Assembly: GCF_003121845.1 (NCBI RefSeq)
Contig: NZ_QEWQ01000004.1
Coordinates: 226,944-290,943 of the forward strand
DNA length: 64,000 bases
Origin: Ignatzschineria ureiclastica
Lineage (GTDB): Bacteria; Pseudomonadota; Gammaproteobacteria; Cardiobacteriales; Wohlfahrtiimonadaceae
Reading direction: 5' to 3'
The notes under the pieces were generated by a model. It was given only the letters and a program-made list of their open reading frames with translations, did no database searches and had not been told where the DNA came from. The translations under genes and the position numbers were made by a program. Below, one piece after another: positions 9,532 to 19,721 of this stretch. Within the stretch, counting starts at the first letter, position 1. The number at the start of each line of letters is the position of its first letter.

Positions 9532-9709
9532 AATTTGATTTAAGAAAAATGTTTTTAAACAACTATTATGGTAGCTATTATGAGATTGAAAAAGAACATC
9601 AAGCCGCATTAAACAACACTTGCAAGATGCCGGATAGAACAGCATCCTCGCTTATTACGGCTGATGTGCCGGCATTTAAATAAGCTCATTTTGCATCGAT
9701 ATTACTATA
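9532..9709 (+). repeat. Dispersed repeat family B, copy 1
   Basis: One of three homologous copies in the window (others at 47341-47504, reversed, and 51759-51924). Shared landmarks in order: TTTAAGAAAAATG near the left end, CACTTGCAAGATGCCGGATAG in the middle, GCCGGCATTT near the right, and CGATATTACTATA at the right end. ATGCCGG and CCGGCAT in the middle and right parts can pair as a stem. A 76-codon frame runs across this copy and the sequence before it, but it is not preserved in the other copies, so I do not call a gene. Confidence 0.85.
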
Positions 9710-9718
9710 GAAATAAAA

Positions 9719-9752
9719 AGTGCGCTTTTGCGAATAATAACAAAAGCGCACT
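9719..9752 (-). terminator. Rho-independent terminator of putP
   Basis: A perfect 12-bp stem AGTGCGCTTTTG / CAAAAGCGCACT with a 10-base loop, followed on the minus strand by TTTTTATTT. It lies about 30 bases past the putP stop. Confidence 0.88.
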
Positions 9753-9780
9753 ATGGATACTGTATGACAATATTTCGCTA

Positions 9781-11379
9781 CTATTTAGCTTTCATCAATG
9801 TTTTATACTCAGAATGAGTTTCAGCAAAGTTTTTCTCCATTGAAGAGGATGCTTTACTGAAAAGGCTCACAATCACAAGCACAATAGAGGCTAATAAGAA
9901 GCCTGGTAAGATTTCATAGAGAGTTAAGAGCGGATATTGCTCTGCAATCACTGAAACATCTACACCTTGGGAGGCCGCTAACCAGACTTTAATTTTCGGG
10001 AAGATAATGACGGTGAGCGCACCGGTAATCATCCCTAATAGTGCGCCATTGCGAGAGGTGCGCTTCCAGAAGATTGAGAAGACAACCACAGGCCCAAATG
10101 CTGCACCAAAGCCCGCCCAAGCGTATGAAACAAGGCTTAAGACTTTGCTATCTGGATCATACGCAATCCAAATAGAGATAATTGCTACGATGAAAACCAT
10201 TAAACGACCAATCCATACAAGCTCTTTATCAGAAGCTTTAGGACGGAAGAAACCTTTGTAGAGATCTTCAGTTAATGCGCTCGATGATACGAGTAATTGG
10301 CAGCTCAATGTACTCATAACAGCCGCTAAAACACCAGATAGTACAATGCCTGCAATCCACGGATTGAGAAGCACTTTTGCAAGCTCCATAAAGACAGATT
10401 CAGGATTGCCTTTGATGACTTCTCCGGTGCTAGTGATACCACCAATTACATTGATGCCTTGCTCAGGATGTTCAAGGAAATAGCCATATCCGAAGAAGCC
10501 CACTAATACCGCACCTAAAAGGCAAAGTGCCATCCAAGTAATAGAGATACGGCGCGCACTTGGGATCGTTTTGATGGAATCAGCGGCCATAAAACGTACA
10601 AGAATGTGTGGCTGACCACAATAACCTAATCCCCAAGCAAGTAGAGAGACAATGGCAATCCAGGTTAAACCATGAGTGAAGTTTAAGTGATCAGGGCTGG
10701 CATTACGAATTACTTCAATAGTGCTCATCACATCTAGTGAACCATAATCGCCCATTTTAAGAATCACGATTGTAGGGACTAAAAGCAGTGCAAAAATCAT
10801 CAAAGTCGCTTGTACAGTATCAGTCCAACTTACCGCTAAGAATCCACCAATAAAGACATAGGCAATCGTTGCAAAGGCGCCGACCCAGATTGCGATATCG
10901 TAATCCATATTAAAAGTCGATTCAAAGAGACGGGCACTTGCTACCACACCTGAAGCACAGTAGATGATGAAGAAGAAGAGGATAATGAGCGCAGAGAAGA
11001 TTTTCAGAAGCTTCTGCTTATCTTCAAATCGGCCATGGAAATAATCGGGGAGTGTTAGAGCATCATTCGCCTTTTCTGTAAAGAGACGTAATCTACCGGC
11101 TACAAATAACCAGTTAAGATAAGCCCCTAAGAGTAAGCCGATCGCAATCCACGATTCTGAAATACCGGCGATAAAGATGGCACCCGGTAATCCCATGAGT
11201 AACCAACCGCTCATATCTGATGCGCCGGCTGAAAGGGCAGTGACAACACTGCCTAGACTTCGGCCTCCGAGAATATAGTCTGAGAGGTTTTTAGTGGAAT
11301 GGTAAGCGTAGAAACCGATGCCGAGCATCGCGAGAATATAGATAAAAAATGTAATGTGTATCGGTTGTAAAAACCCCAT
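9781..11379 (-). CDS. putP: Sodium/proline symporter PutP
   Basis: Inner-membrane Na+-coupled proline uptake protein of the solute:sodium symporter family, 532 aa with about 13 hydrophobic segments; E. coli PutP is 502 aa. Diagnostic stretches are the N-terminal GGRSLGSVVTALSAGASDMS, the LPDYFHGRF segment, the AVSWTD segment, and the WGLGYCGQPHILVRFMA loop. An AAGGAG lies five bases before the ATG. It is read in the same direction as putA and about 300 bases beyond it, so the two form a proline uptake and catabolism pair, possibly partly co-transcribed. The C-terminal tail is short and charged. Confidence 0.95.
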   Translation of the reverse strand: MGFLQPIHITFFIYILAMLGIGFYAYHSTKNLSDYILGGRSLGSVVTALSAGASDMSGWLLMGLPGAIFIAGISESWIAIGLLLGAYLNWLFVAGRLRLFTEKANDALTLPDYFHGRFEDKQKLLKIFSALIILFFFIIYCASGVVASARLFESTFNMDYDIAIWVGAFATIAYVFIGGFLAVSWTDTVQATLMIFALLLVPTIVILKMGDYGSLDVMSTIEVIRNASPDHLNFTHGLTWIAIVSLLAWGLGYCGQPHILVRFMAADSIKTIPSARRISITWMALCLLGAVLVGFFGYGYFLEHPEQGINVIGGITSTGEVIKGNPESVFMELAKVLLNPWIAGIVLSGVLAAVMSTLSCQLLVSSSALTEDLYKGFFRPKASDKELVWIGRLMVFIVAIISIWIAYDPDSKVLSLVSYAWAGFGAAFGPVVVFSIFWKRTSRNGALLGMITGALTVIIFPKIKVWLAASQGVDVSVIAEQYPLLTLYEILPGFLLASIVLVIVSLFSKASSSMEKNFAETHSEYKTLMKAK

Positions 11380-11681
11380 AAAGGCTCCTTTTTTGTGAGA
11401 TGGTTATTCCATTCTTATGACTGTTTTTTGACGATAGATCATCGAAATTCGTAGATTACAGAACATTCCAACGCCTGTGTTCATGGTCTATATTTAGAGT
11501 TCGTATTCAGAATCTCATTGATCATTGAGTAACAGTTTTGTAGTAGTGATGCTTGAGTAAAAGATGATTGAACCCTCTAAGTGCAAAGATTAATAGAGCT
11601 CTCTTGTGCCCTTAGAGGGATTTTACTGATTGCGTGATGCTTTATTATCAATTGATGAATCAAGCAATTTGCGATCAATAA
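11380..11681. other. putA-putP spacer with a hairpin
   Basis: About 300 bases between putA and putP. A hairpin with a 9-bp perfect outer stem, CCCTCTAAG (11573-11581) with CTTAGAGGG (11611-11619), lies about 60 bases past the putA stop. It has no strong T-run on the minus strand, so it may be a weak terminator, an attenuating element or an mRNA-stabilising structure separating putA from putP. Confidence 0.45.
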
Positions 11682-14600
11682 TTATCGTTGACTCGATTGA
11701 CTCATTAATGTGGCATCTCCCCCAATCGCAGCTGTATTGACAGAGATTGAGTGTTCATTCATAAAACGGTGTAGATAGTTCGGACCACCGGCTTTCGGAC
11801 CTGTACCTGATAAGCCTAAGCCTCCAAAAGGTTGTACGCCGACAACTGCACCTACCTGATTACGATTGACATAAAAGTTGCCTACCCTTGCATAAGTAAT
11901 AATCTCTTCCACTAAAGTATCGTTACGGGTATGGATTCCCATCGTTAAACCATAGCCACTTCGATTCACTTCTGTGATGATCTGTGGCAAATCCGCACGA
12001 TTATAGCGGATAATGTGAAGAATAGGGCCAAAATGTTCTTGAGTAAGATCACTAATTGCTTCTATTTCAAATACGGTAGGAGGTACAAAATAGCCGGTTA
12101 ATTCAGAATTAAGGGGGGCTTGAGTAATCAATTTCCCTGCTGATTTTAATGTTTCAATATGATTCATGAGTCGTTTTTGCGCCGCACGATCAATAACACA
12201 GCTTACATCTGTTTTACGATCAAATGGTAGACCTACGACGTAATCGGCCAGAGCACCTTTGAGTAGCTCAATAATACGATCTGCAATCTCTTCTTGTAGA
12301 TAGAGTACACGAAGCGCCGAGCAACGTTGACCAGCACTGACAAAAGCCGATTGTAGCGTATCTTTGACCACTTGTTCAGGGAGCGCCGTTGAGTCCACAA
12401 ACATCACATTTTGCCCACCCGTTTCGGCAATGAGCATAGGAATCGCGCCTTCTCTTTCTGCAAGATTGAGATTAATTCGTTTTGCCGTTGCTGTAGAACC
12501 TGTAAAGCAGACTCCCACAACTCGTGGATCGTGGGTAATGAGGTCACCTAATACTTTACCTTCACCGGGGATTAGTGCGATTACATTTTTCGGTAATCCT
12601 GCTTCAAAGAGCAGTTCAATAGCACGATAAGCAATCAATGAAGTTGTCTCCGCCGGCTTTGCTAATACGGTATTACCGGTCACAAGCGCTGCGCTAATTT
12701 GTCCTAAAAAGATCGCGAGTGGGAAGTTCCAAGGACTGATACAGGCGATCACACCCTTACCACTGTAGAGGAAGCTATTGCGTTCACCGGTTGCACTTTT
12801 AAAGATGATTTCATCGGCATATTTGCGAGCTTCCATTGCATAGTATCGGCAAAAATCGGCGGCTTCCCGAACTTCATCAATCCCGTCTTGGATCGTTTTT
12901 CCAGCTTCTAAACTACAAAGGGCAATCAATTCTGCACGATTCTCCTCTAAGAGATCTGCCATTTTCTCTAAAATGGTGGCGCGCTTATCAAAGCCTAGTT
13001 GGTTCCACTCGAACCAGGCTTGATCGAGCTGCTCAATGGCATTTTTCACTTCCGTTTCATTGGCAAATCGTACTTCACCGACAACACGTTTAAGATCTGT
13101 AGGAGAGAGTTGAGAGATGGTTGAGGAATGAGTGGTTGTATCACTTTTGCCGGTCTCATTTTTGAGAGTAACACCATTAATAATGGGGGCAGCGCTCCAA
13201 CTCTTTTCCAGCCAATGGTCATAATCTTTGGCAAAAGGTTCCCACGTAGAGGAGATATTACTATTGAGTCCTCGAGAGTTTTTTCTTTGACCATAGAGAT
13301 TATCGGAATAGATCACTGCTGGGTTTTTAATGCTCTCATATTGTGCTACTTGTGTAATCGGATTGGTAGCAAGGAGTTCAATAGGGACTTCTGGGTCGAC
13401 AAGTTGATTTACAAATGAGGAGTTAGCACCGTTCTCTAAGAGTCGTCTGACAAGATAAGGAAGGAGATCATGATGTTTACCGACAGGGGCATAGATTCTA
13501 ACTACTTGCCCTGATTGTGCAATGATCTCATTATAGAGGGCTTCCCCCATTCCATGAAGCCGTTGGAATTCGAAATCTTTATTTTGAAAATGTTCAGAGA
13601 GCGTTAAAATTGCATTGACCGTTTGGGCATTGTGCGTAGCAAATTGTGGCTTGATCGCACCTTGAGCAAGTGGCGATAGAAGATATTGCGCACAGGCTAA
13701 ATAGGAGATATCGGTATTCTCTTTGCGCGTAAAGACAGGGAAGTTATTGAGTCCACGCACTTGAGAATCTTTGATCTCCGTATCCCAATAAGCGCCCTTT
13801 ACTAGTCGAACAGGAATTGTTGCATTCATCTCTTTAGCTAATAGAGTAATCCAAATTAGCGTAGGGAGCGCGTGTTTTGCATAACCTTGAATCACTAATC
13901 CTAATCCGCCCCAATTGCGAATTTCGTCCACTTCTAATAACTTAGCAAAGAGTTGTAGCGAGAGCTCTAAACGATCTGCTTCTTCTGCATCAATACTGAT
14001 CTGTACCTCTTTCTCAACGCCTAAGAGGGCTAATGATTTTACGCGCTCATAGAGCTCTGTCATCACGAGATCTTGATTGGCCACATTGTAGCGAGAATGC
14101 AGGGCAGAGAGTTTAATGGAGAGAGAAGGCTTAGGGCTATTCGGGAGTGCTTTTTCTCCAGCCACTGCAAGAAGTGCTGCACGATAATCTTCAAAGTAAC
14201 GTGCTGCATCGGCTTCCGTTAACGCCGCTTCACCCAGCATATCAAAAGTATAGGTATAGCCTGATTCCCGCAGTTTACGGCCATTTTTAAGGGCTGATTC
14301 AATGGTTTCACCAAGTACGAACTGTTTGCCCATGACTTTCATTGCCTGATAAACAGCTTTACGAATAAAGGGTTCGCTAAACTTATTCGTCATCTTTTTT
14401 AAAATACCGCTACTCTCATCGGTATCGATAATATTACCCGTCAGAATTAAGCCCCAAGTGGCAAAGTTTACTAAGGATTTATCACTTTTACCGCGATGCT
14501 TCTCCCAATTAATTCCGGCGATTTTATCTTTGATAAAAGCATCCGCTGAGGCTTTATCAGGAATACGGAGATAGGCTTCAGCTAAACACATCAGCACTAG

Positions 14601-14861
14601 TCCCTCTTGCGTAGAGAGATTATATTCACGCAATAAGGCATCGAGAGAGCTCTCAATATCCGGCTGATTACGAATGGTTTCAATGGTTTTAAAGGTGCGA
14701 TCATAAATCTTCTGTGTCTCATCAGCACTTAAAGAAAGTGATGATTGTAAACGCTGTAACACAACAGCTTCATCTTCTAAATAGGTTTGTCCGATGACTG
14801 GAAAAAATGTAGAAGATGAAACATTCGGTAGTTGTTGTGTTTTTAAAATGGGGTCAAGCAT
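11682..14861 (-). CDS. putA: Bifunctional proline dehydrogenase / glutamate-semialdehyde dehydrogenase PutA
   Basis: Oxidises proline to glutamate in two steps: an FAD-dependent proline dehydrogenase passes electrons to quinone, then an NAD-dependent aldehyde dehydrogenase acts on glutamate semialdehyde. 1059 aa. The N-terminal helical region holds SSQEGVALMCLAEA-like sequence (here STQEGLVLMCLAEAYLRIPD). The PRODH barrel has SIDAEEADRLELSL, VKGAYWDTEI and FATHNAQTV. The ALDH half has AETGGQN and catalytic Cys in SAGQRCSALR (about residue 847). It lacks the N-terminal ribbon-helix-helix domain that makes the ~1320-aa enterobacterial PutA its own repressor, and also the long C-terminal extension. 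The start ATG has AGGAG six bases upstream, so the short N-terminus is genuine. putP lies downstream on the same strand. Confidence 0.96.
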   Translation of the reverse strand: MLDPILKTQQLPNVSSSTFFPVIGQTYLEDEAVVLQRLQSSLSLSADETQKIYDRTFKTIETIRNQPDIESSLDALLREYNLSTQEGLVLMCLAEAYLRIPDKASADAFIKDKIAGINWEKHRGKSDKSLVNFATWGLILTGNIIDTDESSGILKKMTNKFSEPFIRKAVYQAMKVMGKQFVLGETIESALKNGRKLRESGYTYTFDMLGEAALTEADAARYFEDYRAALLAVAGEKALPNSPKPSLSIKLSALHSRYNVANQDLVMTELYERVKSLALLGVEKEVQISIDAEEADRLELSLQLFAKLLEVDEIRNWGGLGLVIQGYAKHALPTLIWITLLAKEMNATIPVRLVKGAYWDTEIKDSQVRGLNNFPVFTRKENTDISYLACAQYLLSPLAQGAIKPQFATHNAQTVNAILTLSEHFQNKDFEFQRLHGMGEALYNEIIAQSGQVVRIYAPVGKHHDLLPYLVRRLLENGANSSFVNQLVDPEVPIELLATNPITQVAQYESIKNPAVIYSDNLYGQRKNSRGLNSNISSTWEPFAKDYDHWLEKSWSAAPIINGVTLKNETGKSDTTTHSSTISQLSPTDLKRVVGEVRFANETEVKNAIEQLDQAWFEWNQLGFDKRATILEKMADLLEENRAELIALCSLEAGKTIQDGIDEVREAADFCRYYAMEARKYADEIIFKSATGERNSFLYSGKGVIACISPWNFPLAIFLGQISAALVTGNTVLAKPAETTSLIAYRAIELLFEAGLPKNVIALIPGEGKVLGDLITHDPRVVGVCFTGSTATAKRINLNLAEREGAIPMLIAETGGQNVMFVDSTALPEQVVKDTLQSAFVSAGQRCSALRVLYLQEEIADRIIELLKGALADYVVGLPFDRKTDVSCVIDRAAQKRLMNHIETLKSAGKLITQAPLNSELTGYFVPPTVFEIEAISDLTQEHFGPILHIIRYNRADLPQIITEVNRSGYGLTMGIHTRNDTLVEEIITYARVGNFYVNRNQVGAVVGVQPFGGLGLSGTGPKAGGPNYLHRFMNEHSISVNTAAIGGDATLMSQSSQR

Positions 14862-15860
14862 GCGTTACTCCTCTATAACTATTACTTATTATTTAACAAG
14901 CTAGAAGCCTATTGAGCGATTATCGATATCTAAAAAATTGGAAACAGAAAGAAACCGCACAGAGCCTTGTCTATGGGGATTGAGTTTTGATGGTTTTCAA
15001 TATTTACAATATTTAGGTAAAGATCAATCGCTTGGATAAATCGGTGGTTATGGTTACAACTTTTAATTATTGTTATTAATTATTGTTAGGATTTTGATTT
15101 AGTCTCTATTCAATTTTTATCCAACGATGACGATATTGTCGTAATTTGTATTGTTGCAATTTTTGTAATTTTAATCGTTATCGAGAAAATCAAAATGACC
15201 TTAGAGAGATATATCACTTCGGTAGAACAATGACAAGCATCATAAAATATCTAATATTCAATAAACCATATTAGAAATAGAGAGATAGCAGCGAAAGAGA
15301 TCGATAAAACAACAATATGAGATAGAATTTTCTCACTTAGTAAGCCTACAAGATGAGAAATATTATTTTTTAAGGTTGATTCTTCTGCCGGATATAGCTT
15401 ATAAGAGAAGAGAGATGATTGTAATACTTGATTAGCACATTTTCTTAAAACATTGTCTGAAATAGATTGTTTGAAATAGAAACGTTTTTAAAAAGTGCGA
15501 AATAAGTATTGTCTATCTCTAAGTGCTTAAGGAGGCTTCCGCATATTAAATACTAAATAGGAAGTAGCACGATCTTACACCAAAGAGGAGGCGTATCTTT
15601 TTGATATCCAATAGATTATTGCGATGATATATCGCGATAAGGCACTTTATTGTCTGGAATATACCACTTTTAGCCTTTGTTATTAAAGGAATCAGAGGTT
15701 TGAGTATGAGTGAGTATGGGTATGAAAAAACTTGCTAACCTCTGTCGATGTAGGAACGCATCTGATGGATAGCAATGATTAGCACCAAGAGTTTGTAAAA
15801 ATAATCATAAATATAAATTATAAAACTAATTACAGATAGGATAACCAGAGGAGAGGGTTT
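14862..15860. other. Long divergent intergenic region, putA / MHS transporter
   Basis: Almost 1 kb of AT-rich DNA between divergent genes, unusually long for this window. No open frame with a ribosome binding site and no RNA gene was recognised. A 10-bp perfect palindrome TATCGCGATA sits at 15630-15639. Because PutA here lacks a DNA-binding domain, a separate regulator of proline catabolism may act in this region; that is inference. Confidence 0.5.
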
Positions 15861-17144
15861 ATGGAGAATACGCAAGATAGAAAGACTATGCGTAAAATTT
15901 TGATTGCAAGTTTAACAGGGAGTGTCATTGAATGGTTTGACTTTTTCTTATATGGAACGGTTGCAGCATTAGTATTTAATCAAATATTTTTTGTGAGTGA
16001 AGATCCTGCTATTGGGCTTTTACTCTCTTATGCATCATTTGCTTTGACCTTTTTTATTCGCCCTTTTGGTGGTGTGTTATTTAGTCATATTGGCGATAGA
16101 ATTGGTCGAAAGAAGACGTTAGTTTTAACATTAAGCCTAATGGGGATCTCCACAATGGCGATAGGGCTACTTCCTTCTTATCATACCATTGGTATTTGGG
16201 CCCCGATTTTATTGATCTTTTTCCGTTTGTTACAAGGGATTGGTATCGGGGGAGAATGGGGTGGTGCGCTGTTATTAGCGGTTGAATATGCGCCTAAAGA
16301 GAAACGCGGTTTTTTCGGAAGTGTGCCACAAGTAGGTATTCCTATCGGTATGGTACTTGGAACTTTAGTGCTCTCCTTAATGACACTTTTACCAGACGAT
16401 CAATTCTTAAATTGGGGTTGGCGAATTCCTTTTATTCTGAGCGCATTATTAGTCGTGTTGGGCTTATGGATTCGTAATGGCATTGATGAAACACCGGCCT
16501 TTAAAGAGGTACAAAAAGAGGGGAAAGTCCCTAAATTGCCGATTATTGATACACTACGTTATCATTGGCGAGAAGTACTTATAGCAGTAGGGGCTAAGTT
16601 TGTTGAGACTGCACCATTCTATATCTTTAGTACTTTTATTGTCTCTTATGCCACGTTGAATTTAGGTTTTAGTAAAACAGTGACACTTAATGCAGTTATG
16701 ATTGCGAGCGTGATTACTTCGCTCTTAATCCCAATGATGGGCGCGTTATCCGATAAAGTAGGTCGTAAAAAGCTCTATATTATTGGTACTGTGATTATGA
16801 TTCTTTATATGTTCCCGTATTTCTGGATGGTAAATCAGGGATCTGTATGGCTCTTAGTGATTGCGACAATTCTTGGCCTAGGGATTATCTGGGCTCCGAT
16901 CACAGCAGTATTAGGAACATTTTTCTCGGAGATCTTTGCACCAGAGATTCGCTATACCGGCGTTACATTAGGGTATCAAATTGGCGCGGCATTAGCCGGT
17001 GGGACTGCGCCTTTAATTGCGGTTACTTTCTTAAGCTATTATGAGTCCTATATCCCAATTGCACTCTATATTATGGCAACCGGTGTAATTTCTTTGGTCG
17101 CTATCTCATTTGCAAAGAATAAACGCAATACTTTTAGCGAATAG
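15861..17144 (+). CDS. MFS transporter, metabolite:H+ symporter (MHS) family
   Basis: 427-aa major facilitator protein with 12 hydrophobic segments. MHS-family marks are the N-terminal GSVIEWFDFFLYG, the loop GDRIGRKKTLVLTL between helices 2 and 3, and RLLQGIGIGGEWGGALLLAVEYAP. Relatives carry proline/betaine (ProP), shikimate (ShiA), alpha-ketoglutarate (KgtP) or citrate. The substrate cannot be read from sequence. ProP-type osmosensors usually end in a long coiled coil, absent here. A GGAGAGGG precedes the ATG. The ornithine-cyclodeaminase-family gene starts about 50 bases after the stop on the same strand, so the pair is probably one operon and the cargo may be that enzyme's substrate, its product or a related amino acid. 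Confidence 0.85.
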   Translation: MENTQDRKTMRKILIASLTGSVIEWFDFFLYGTVAALVFNQIFFVSEDPAIGLLLSYASFALTFFIRPFGGVLFSHIGDRIGRKKTLVLTLSLMGISTMAIGLLPSYHTIGIWAPILLIFFRLLQGIGIGGEWGGALLLAVEYAPKEKRGFFGSVPQVGIPIGMVLGTLVLSLMTLLPDDQFLNWGWRIPFILSALLVVLGLWIRNGIDETPAFKEVQKEGKVPKLPIIDTLRYHWREVLIAVGAKFVETAPFYIFSTFIVSYATLNLGFSKTVTLNAVMIASVITSLLIPMMGALSDKVGRKKLYIIGTVIMILYMFPYFWMVNQGSVWLLVIATILGLGIIWAPITAVLGTFFSEIFAPEIRYTGVTLGYQIGAALAGGTAPLIAVTFLSYYESYIPIALYIMATGVISLVAISFAKNKRNTFSE

Positions 17145-17195
17145 ATTAACTAGTAAAATTCATACAATATTAGATTAGAGGTAAAGGAGAGAGAA

Positions 17196-18185
17196 ATGAT
17201 TATATTAAATGAACAAGAGATCGCTTCAATTTACAAAATGCCGGAAGCTTTAGTGGATGTAGCAGATATATTACGGGCTAAGGCGGCGGAGAAAGTGGAT
17301 AACCCTTTTCGGACTGTCATTGAATTCCCAAAAGAGGAAGCCTCTGTACTCTATATGCCTTGTGCTGATTTAGAGAATCAATTGATGAGTATGAAAGCGG
17401 TGACCATTTTTCCTAAGAATCCTTTACAGAATAAAAATACTACACAAGGGGTTATTCTCTTATCGGATGCTACTAATGGGGATCATGTTGCCCTCTTGAA
17501 TGCTTCTTATTTAACGCGCTTACGAACGGGGGCGCTGAGTGGTCTAGCGACTGATTATTTAGCTCGTAAAGAGAGCGCAGTTTTAACAGTGATTGGAACA
17601 GGAAAAATGGCATTTGAGCAGGTATTAGGGGTTCTAGCTGTTAGAGATATTTGTAAAATTAATCTTGTTAATCCTACAACGGAGAATGCGCTCCGATTTG
17701 CAACTGCACTTCGAGAATACCCTATCTCTTCTAAGATAGAGATTGTGATTGCCGAGAACAGAGCAGAAGCGGTTAAAGAGGCTGATATTATCAATTGTGC
17801 AACTCGTTCTAAAATGCCGGTATTTTCAGGGGAGGATATTCAGCCTGGAACGCATGTAAATGGTGTAGGTTCTTATCTGCCCGATATGCGAGAGGTGGAT
17901 TATCATTTTATTACTAGAAGCAGCTCAATTGTTGTGGACGATTTTCATGGGGCTACAGAAGAAGCGGGCGAATTTATCCATGCAGCTACTGAACATCATT
18001 GGCAATTTTCCGAGATTGCAGGTGAGTTACAAGATTTAGTAGTAGGGAAGATTGCAGGTAGACAGGATGATGATGCTATTACATTCTTTAAATCGGTAGG
18101 CGCTGCTTATTTTGATTTAGCCGTTGCGGAAGGGGTCTATCGCAAAGCACTCTCTCAAGGATGTGGGATTGAAGTGGATATTTAA
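17196..18185 (+). CDS. Ornithine cyclodeaminase / mu-crystallin family enzyme
   Basis: 329-aa NAD(P)-dependent enzyme of the OCD/mu-crystallin family. Visible family features: the substrate-side lysine in MSMKAVTIFPKN, the RTGALSGLATDYLA helix, the Rossmann glycine motif VIGTGKMAFEQ (about residue 132 on) and the late NGVGSYLPDMREVD with its conserved aspartate. Family members include ornithine cyclodeaminase (ornithine to proline plus ammonia), pyrroline-2-carboxylate or other ketimine reductases, and alanine dehydrogenases; sequence alone does not separate these. The setting beside putA and putP favours a proline-forming activity, an inference. A GGAGAG lies before the ATG. It is co-directional with the MHS transporter and ends at a shared terminator. 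Confidence 0.82.
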   Translation: MIILNEQEIASIYKMPEALVDVADILRAKAAEKVDNPFRTVIEFPKEEASVLYMPCADLENQLMSMKAVTIFPKNPLQNKNTTQGVILLSDATNGDHVALLNASYLTRLRTGALSGLATDYLARKESAVLTVIGTGKMAFEQVLGVLAVRDICKINLVNPTTENALRFATALREYPISSKIEIVIAENRAEAVKEADIINCATRSKMPVFSGEDIQPGTHVNGVGSYLPDMREVDYHFITRSSSIVVDDFHGATEEAGEFIHAATEHHWQFSEIAGELQDLVVGKIAGRQDDDAITFFKSVGAAYFDLAVAEGVYRKALSQGCGIEVDI

Positions 18186-18220
18186 GTAATACAATCTAAT
18201 CGTAAAAAGAGGAATCCTAA

Positions 18221-18258
18221 AAAAATCGCTAGTAAAGTTACATTCACTAGCGATTTTT
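18221..18258. terminator. Bidirectional terminator between the OCD-family gene and fumC
   Basis: Perfect 13-bp stem AAAAATCGCTAGT / ACTAGCGATTTTT with a 12-base loop. The A-run and T-run on the two sides let it serve both convergent genes. Confidence 0.88.
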
Positions 18259-18317
18259 ATGATTAATTTTTATGATTTTGATAGCGATTCTAATGGAATT
18301 ACTCGCTTATCAAGAAT

Positions 18318-19721
18318 CTATTTGAGATTTAAAGATCCAACCATTTCAGATGGAACAACCCATTGGTCAAATTCTTCTGCGGTCAAGAAACCTAACTCAA
18401 GTGCTGATTCTTTGAGCGTAATACCTTTTGCATGGGCATTTTTGGCGATTTTTGCGGCTTTATCGTAGCCGATATGAGTATTTAAAGCAGTGACAAGCAT
18501 GAGTGAATTATTCACCAGCTCAGTGATACGCGCTTGATTAGGTTCAATGCCCACAGCACAATGATCGTTAAAGCTCTCCATACCGCCGCCTAAAATACGG
18601 ACAGATTGTAGGAAGTTATTGATAATCATTGGGCGGAAGACATTGAGCTCGAAGTTACCTGAAGCACCCCCAATATTAATAGCGACATCATTACCAAATA
18701 CTTGTGCGCAAGCCATTGTTAATGCTTCTGATTGAGTAGGATTAACTTTTCCTGGCATGATAGAGCTTCCTGGCTCATTCTCAGGGATTGTTATTTCACC
18801 AATTCCTGAGCGAGGGCCAGAAGATAACCAACGAACATCATTGGCGATTTTGTTCAAAGAAGCGGCTAAACCTTTCAGTGCGCCATGTGCTTGAACGATC
18901 GCGTCAGTAGTGGCTAACGCTTCAAATTTGTTTGGTGCGGTCACGAAAGGCTCTTTGGTATAATCGGCAATCTCTTTAGCAACGCGTACGGCATATTCAG
19001 GATGAGTATTGAGACCTGTACCTACCGCAGTACCGCCGAGCGCTAATTCATAGAGATGGAAGAGTGAACGATCGATATGCTTTAAGCTATGAGCAAGCAT
19101 TGATTCCCAACCTGAGATCTCTTGTCCAAGTGTAAGCGGTGTTGCATCTTGTAGATGAGTACGACCGATTTTAACGATCTCTCTAAAGGCAATCGCTTTC
19201 TCGCCTAACGTTGTTTGTAGGCGCGTTAACATAGGGATCAGAAGGCGTTTAATTTCTAATACTGCGGCGATATGCATCGCTGTTGGGAAAGTATCATTAG
19301 AGCTTTGCGCTTTATTAACATCATCGTTAGGATGCACTAAACGTTCTTCACCACGAACCCCCCCTAAGATCTCACTCGCGCGATTAGCCAATACTTCATT
19401 CATATTCATATTGGTCTGAGTACCAGAACCTGTCTGCCAAAGAGAGAGTGGGAACTCAGTATCATGTTTGCCGGCTAATACTTCATCTGCAGCTGCAATA
19501 ATCGCTTCAGCTTTCTTAGGATCAAGATTACCTAGATCCATATTAACTTTAGCTGCTGAACGCTTAACGATCGCAAGAGCTTCGATTAAAGCTTTTGGCA
19601 TTTTCTCATTAGAGATACGGAAGTTTTGCAATGACCGTTGGGTTTGTGCGCCCCATAGTTGATTGCTCGGGACTTTCATCTCGCCCATAGTGTCTTTTTC
19701 AATACGAAATGCTTCTGTCAT
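18318..19721 (-). CDS. fumC: Class II fumarate hydratase FumC
   Basis: Iron-independent fumarase that interconverts fumarate and malate in the TCA cycle; soluble homotetramer. 467 aa, the family's usual length. The N-terminus has the MGEMKVP segment. The [13 protein letters not shown] motif near residue 100 and the family signature [13 protein letters not shown] are intact, and [11 protein letters not shown] is present. FumC is distinguished from aspartase by overall pattern and by [14 protein letters not shown]. It stands alone. The cluster encoding succinate dehydrogenase, the preceding TCA step, is 25 kb away. The ATG is preceded by AAGGAG at 19730-19735. Confidence 0.96.
   Translation of the reverse strand: MTEAFRIEKDTMGEMKVPSNQLWGAQTQRSLQNFRISNEKMPKALIEALAIVKRSAAKVNMDLGNLDPKKAEAIIAAADEVLAGKHDTEFPLSLWQTGSGTQTNMNMNEVLANRASEILGGVRGEERLVHPNDDVNKAQSSNDTFPTAMHIAAVLEIKRLLIPMLTRLQTTLGEKAIAFREIVKIGRTHLQDATPLTLGQEISGWESMLAHSLKHIDRSLFHLYELALGGTAVGTGLNTHPEYAVRVAKEIADYTKEPFVTAPNKFEALATTDAIVQAHGALKGLAASLNKIANDVRWLSSGPRSGIGEITIPENEPGSSIMPGKVNPTQSEALTMACAQVFGNDVAINIGGASGNFELNVFRPMIINNFLQSVRILGGGMESFNDHCAVGIEPNQARITELVNNSLMLVTALNTHIGYDKAAKIAKNAHAKGITLKESALELGFLTAEEFDQWVVPSEMVGSLNLK

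Noticed and set aside
9453-9683. 76-codon open frame upstream of the putP terminator
   Set aside because: It runs through repeat family B copy 1; the other two copies do not keep the frame.
6802-9709. Insertion sequence bounded by repeats A and B
   Set aside because: No transposase is present between them and the two repeat families are unrelated.
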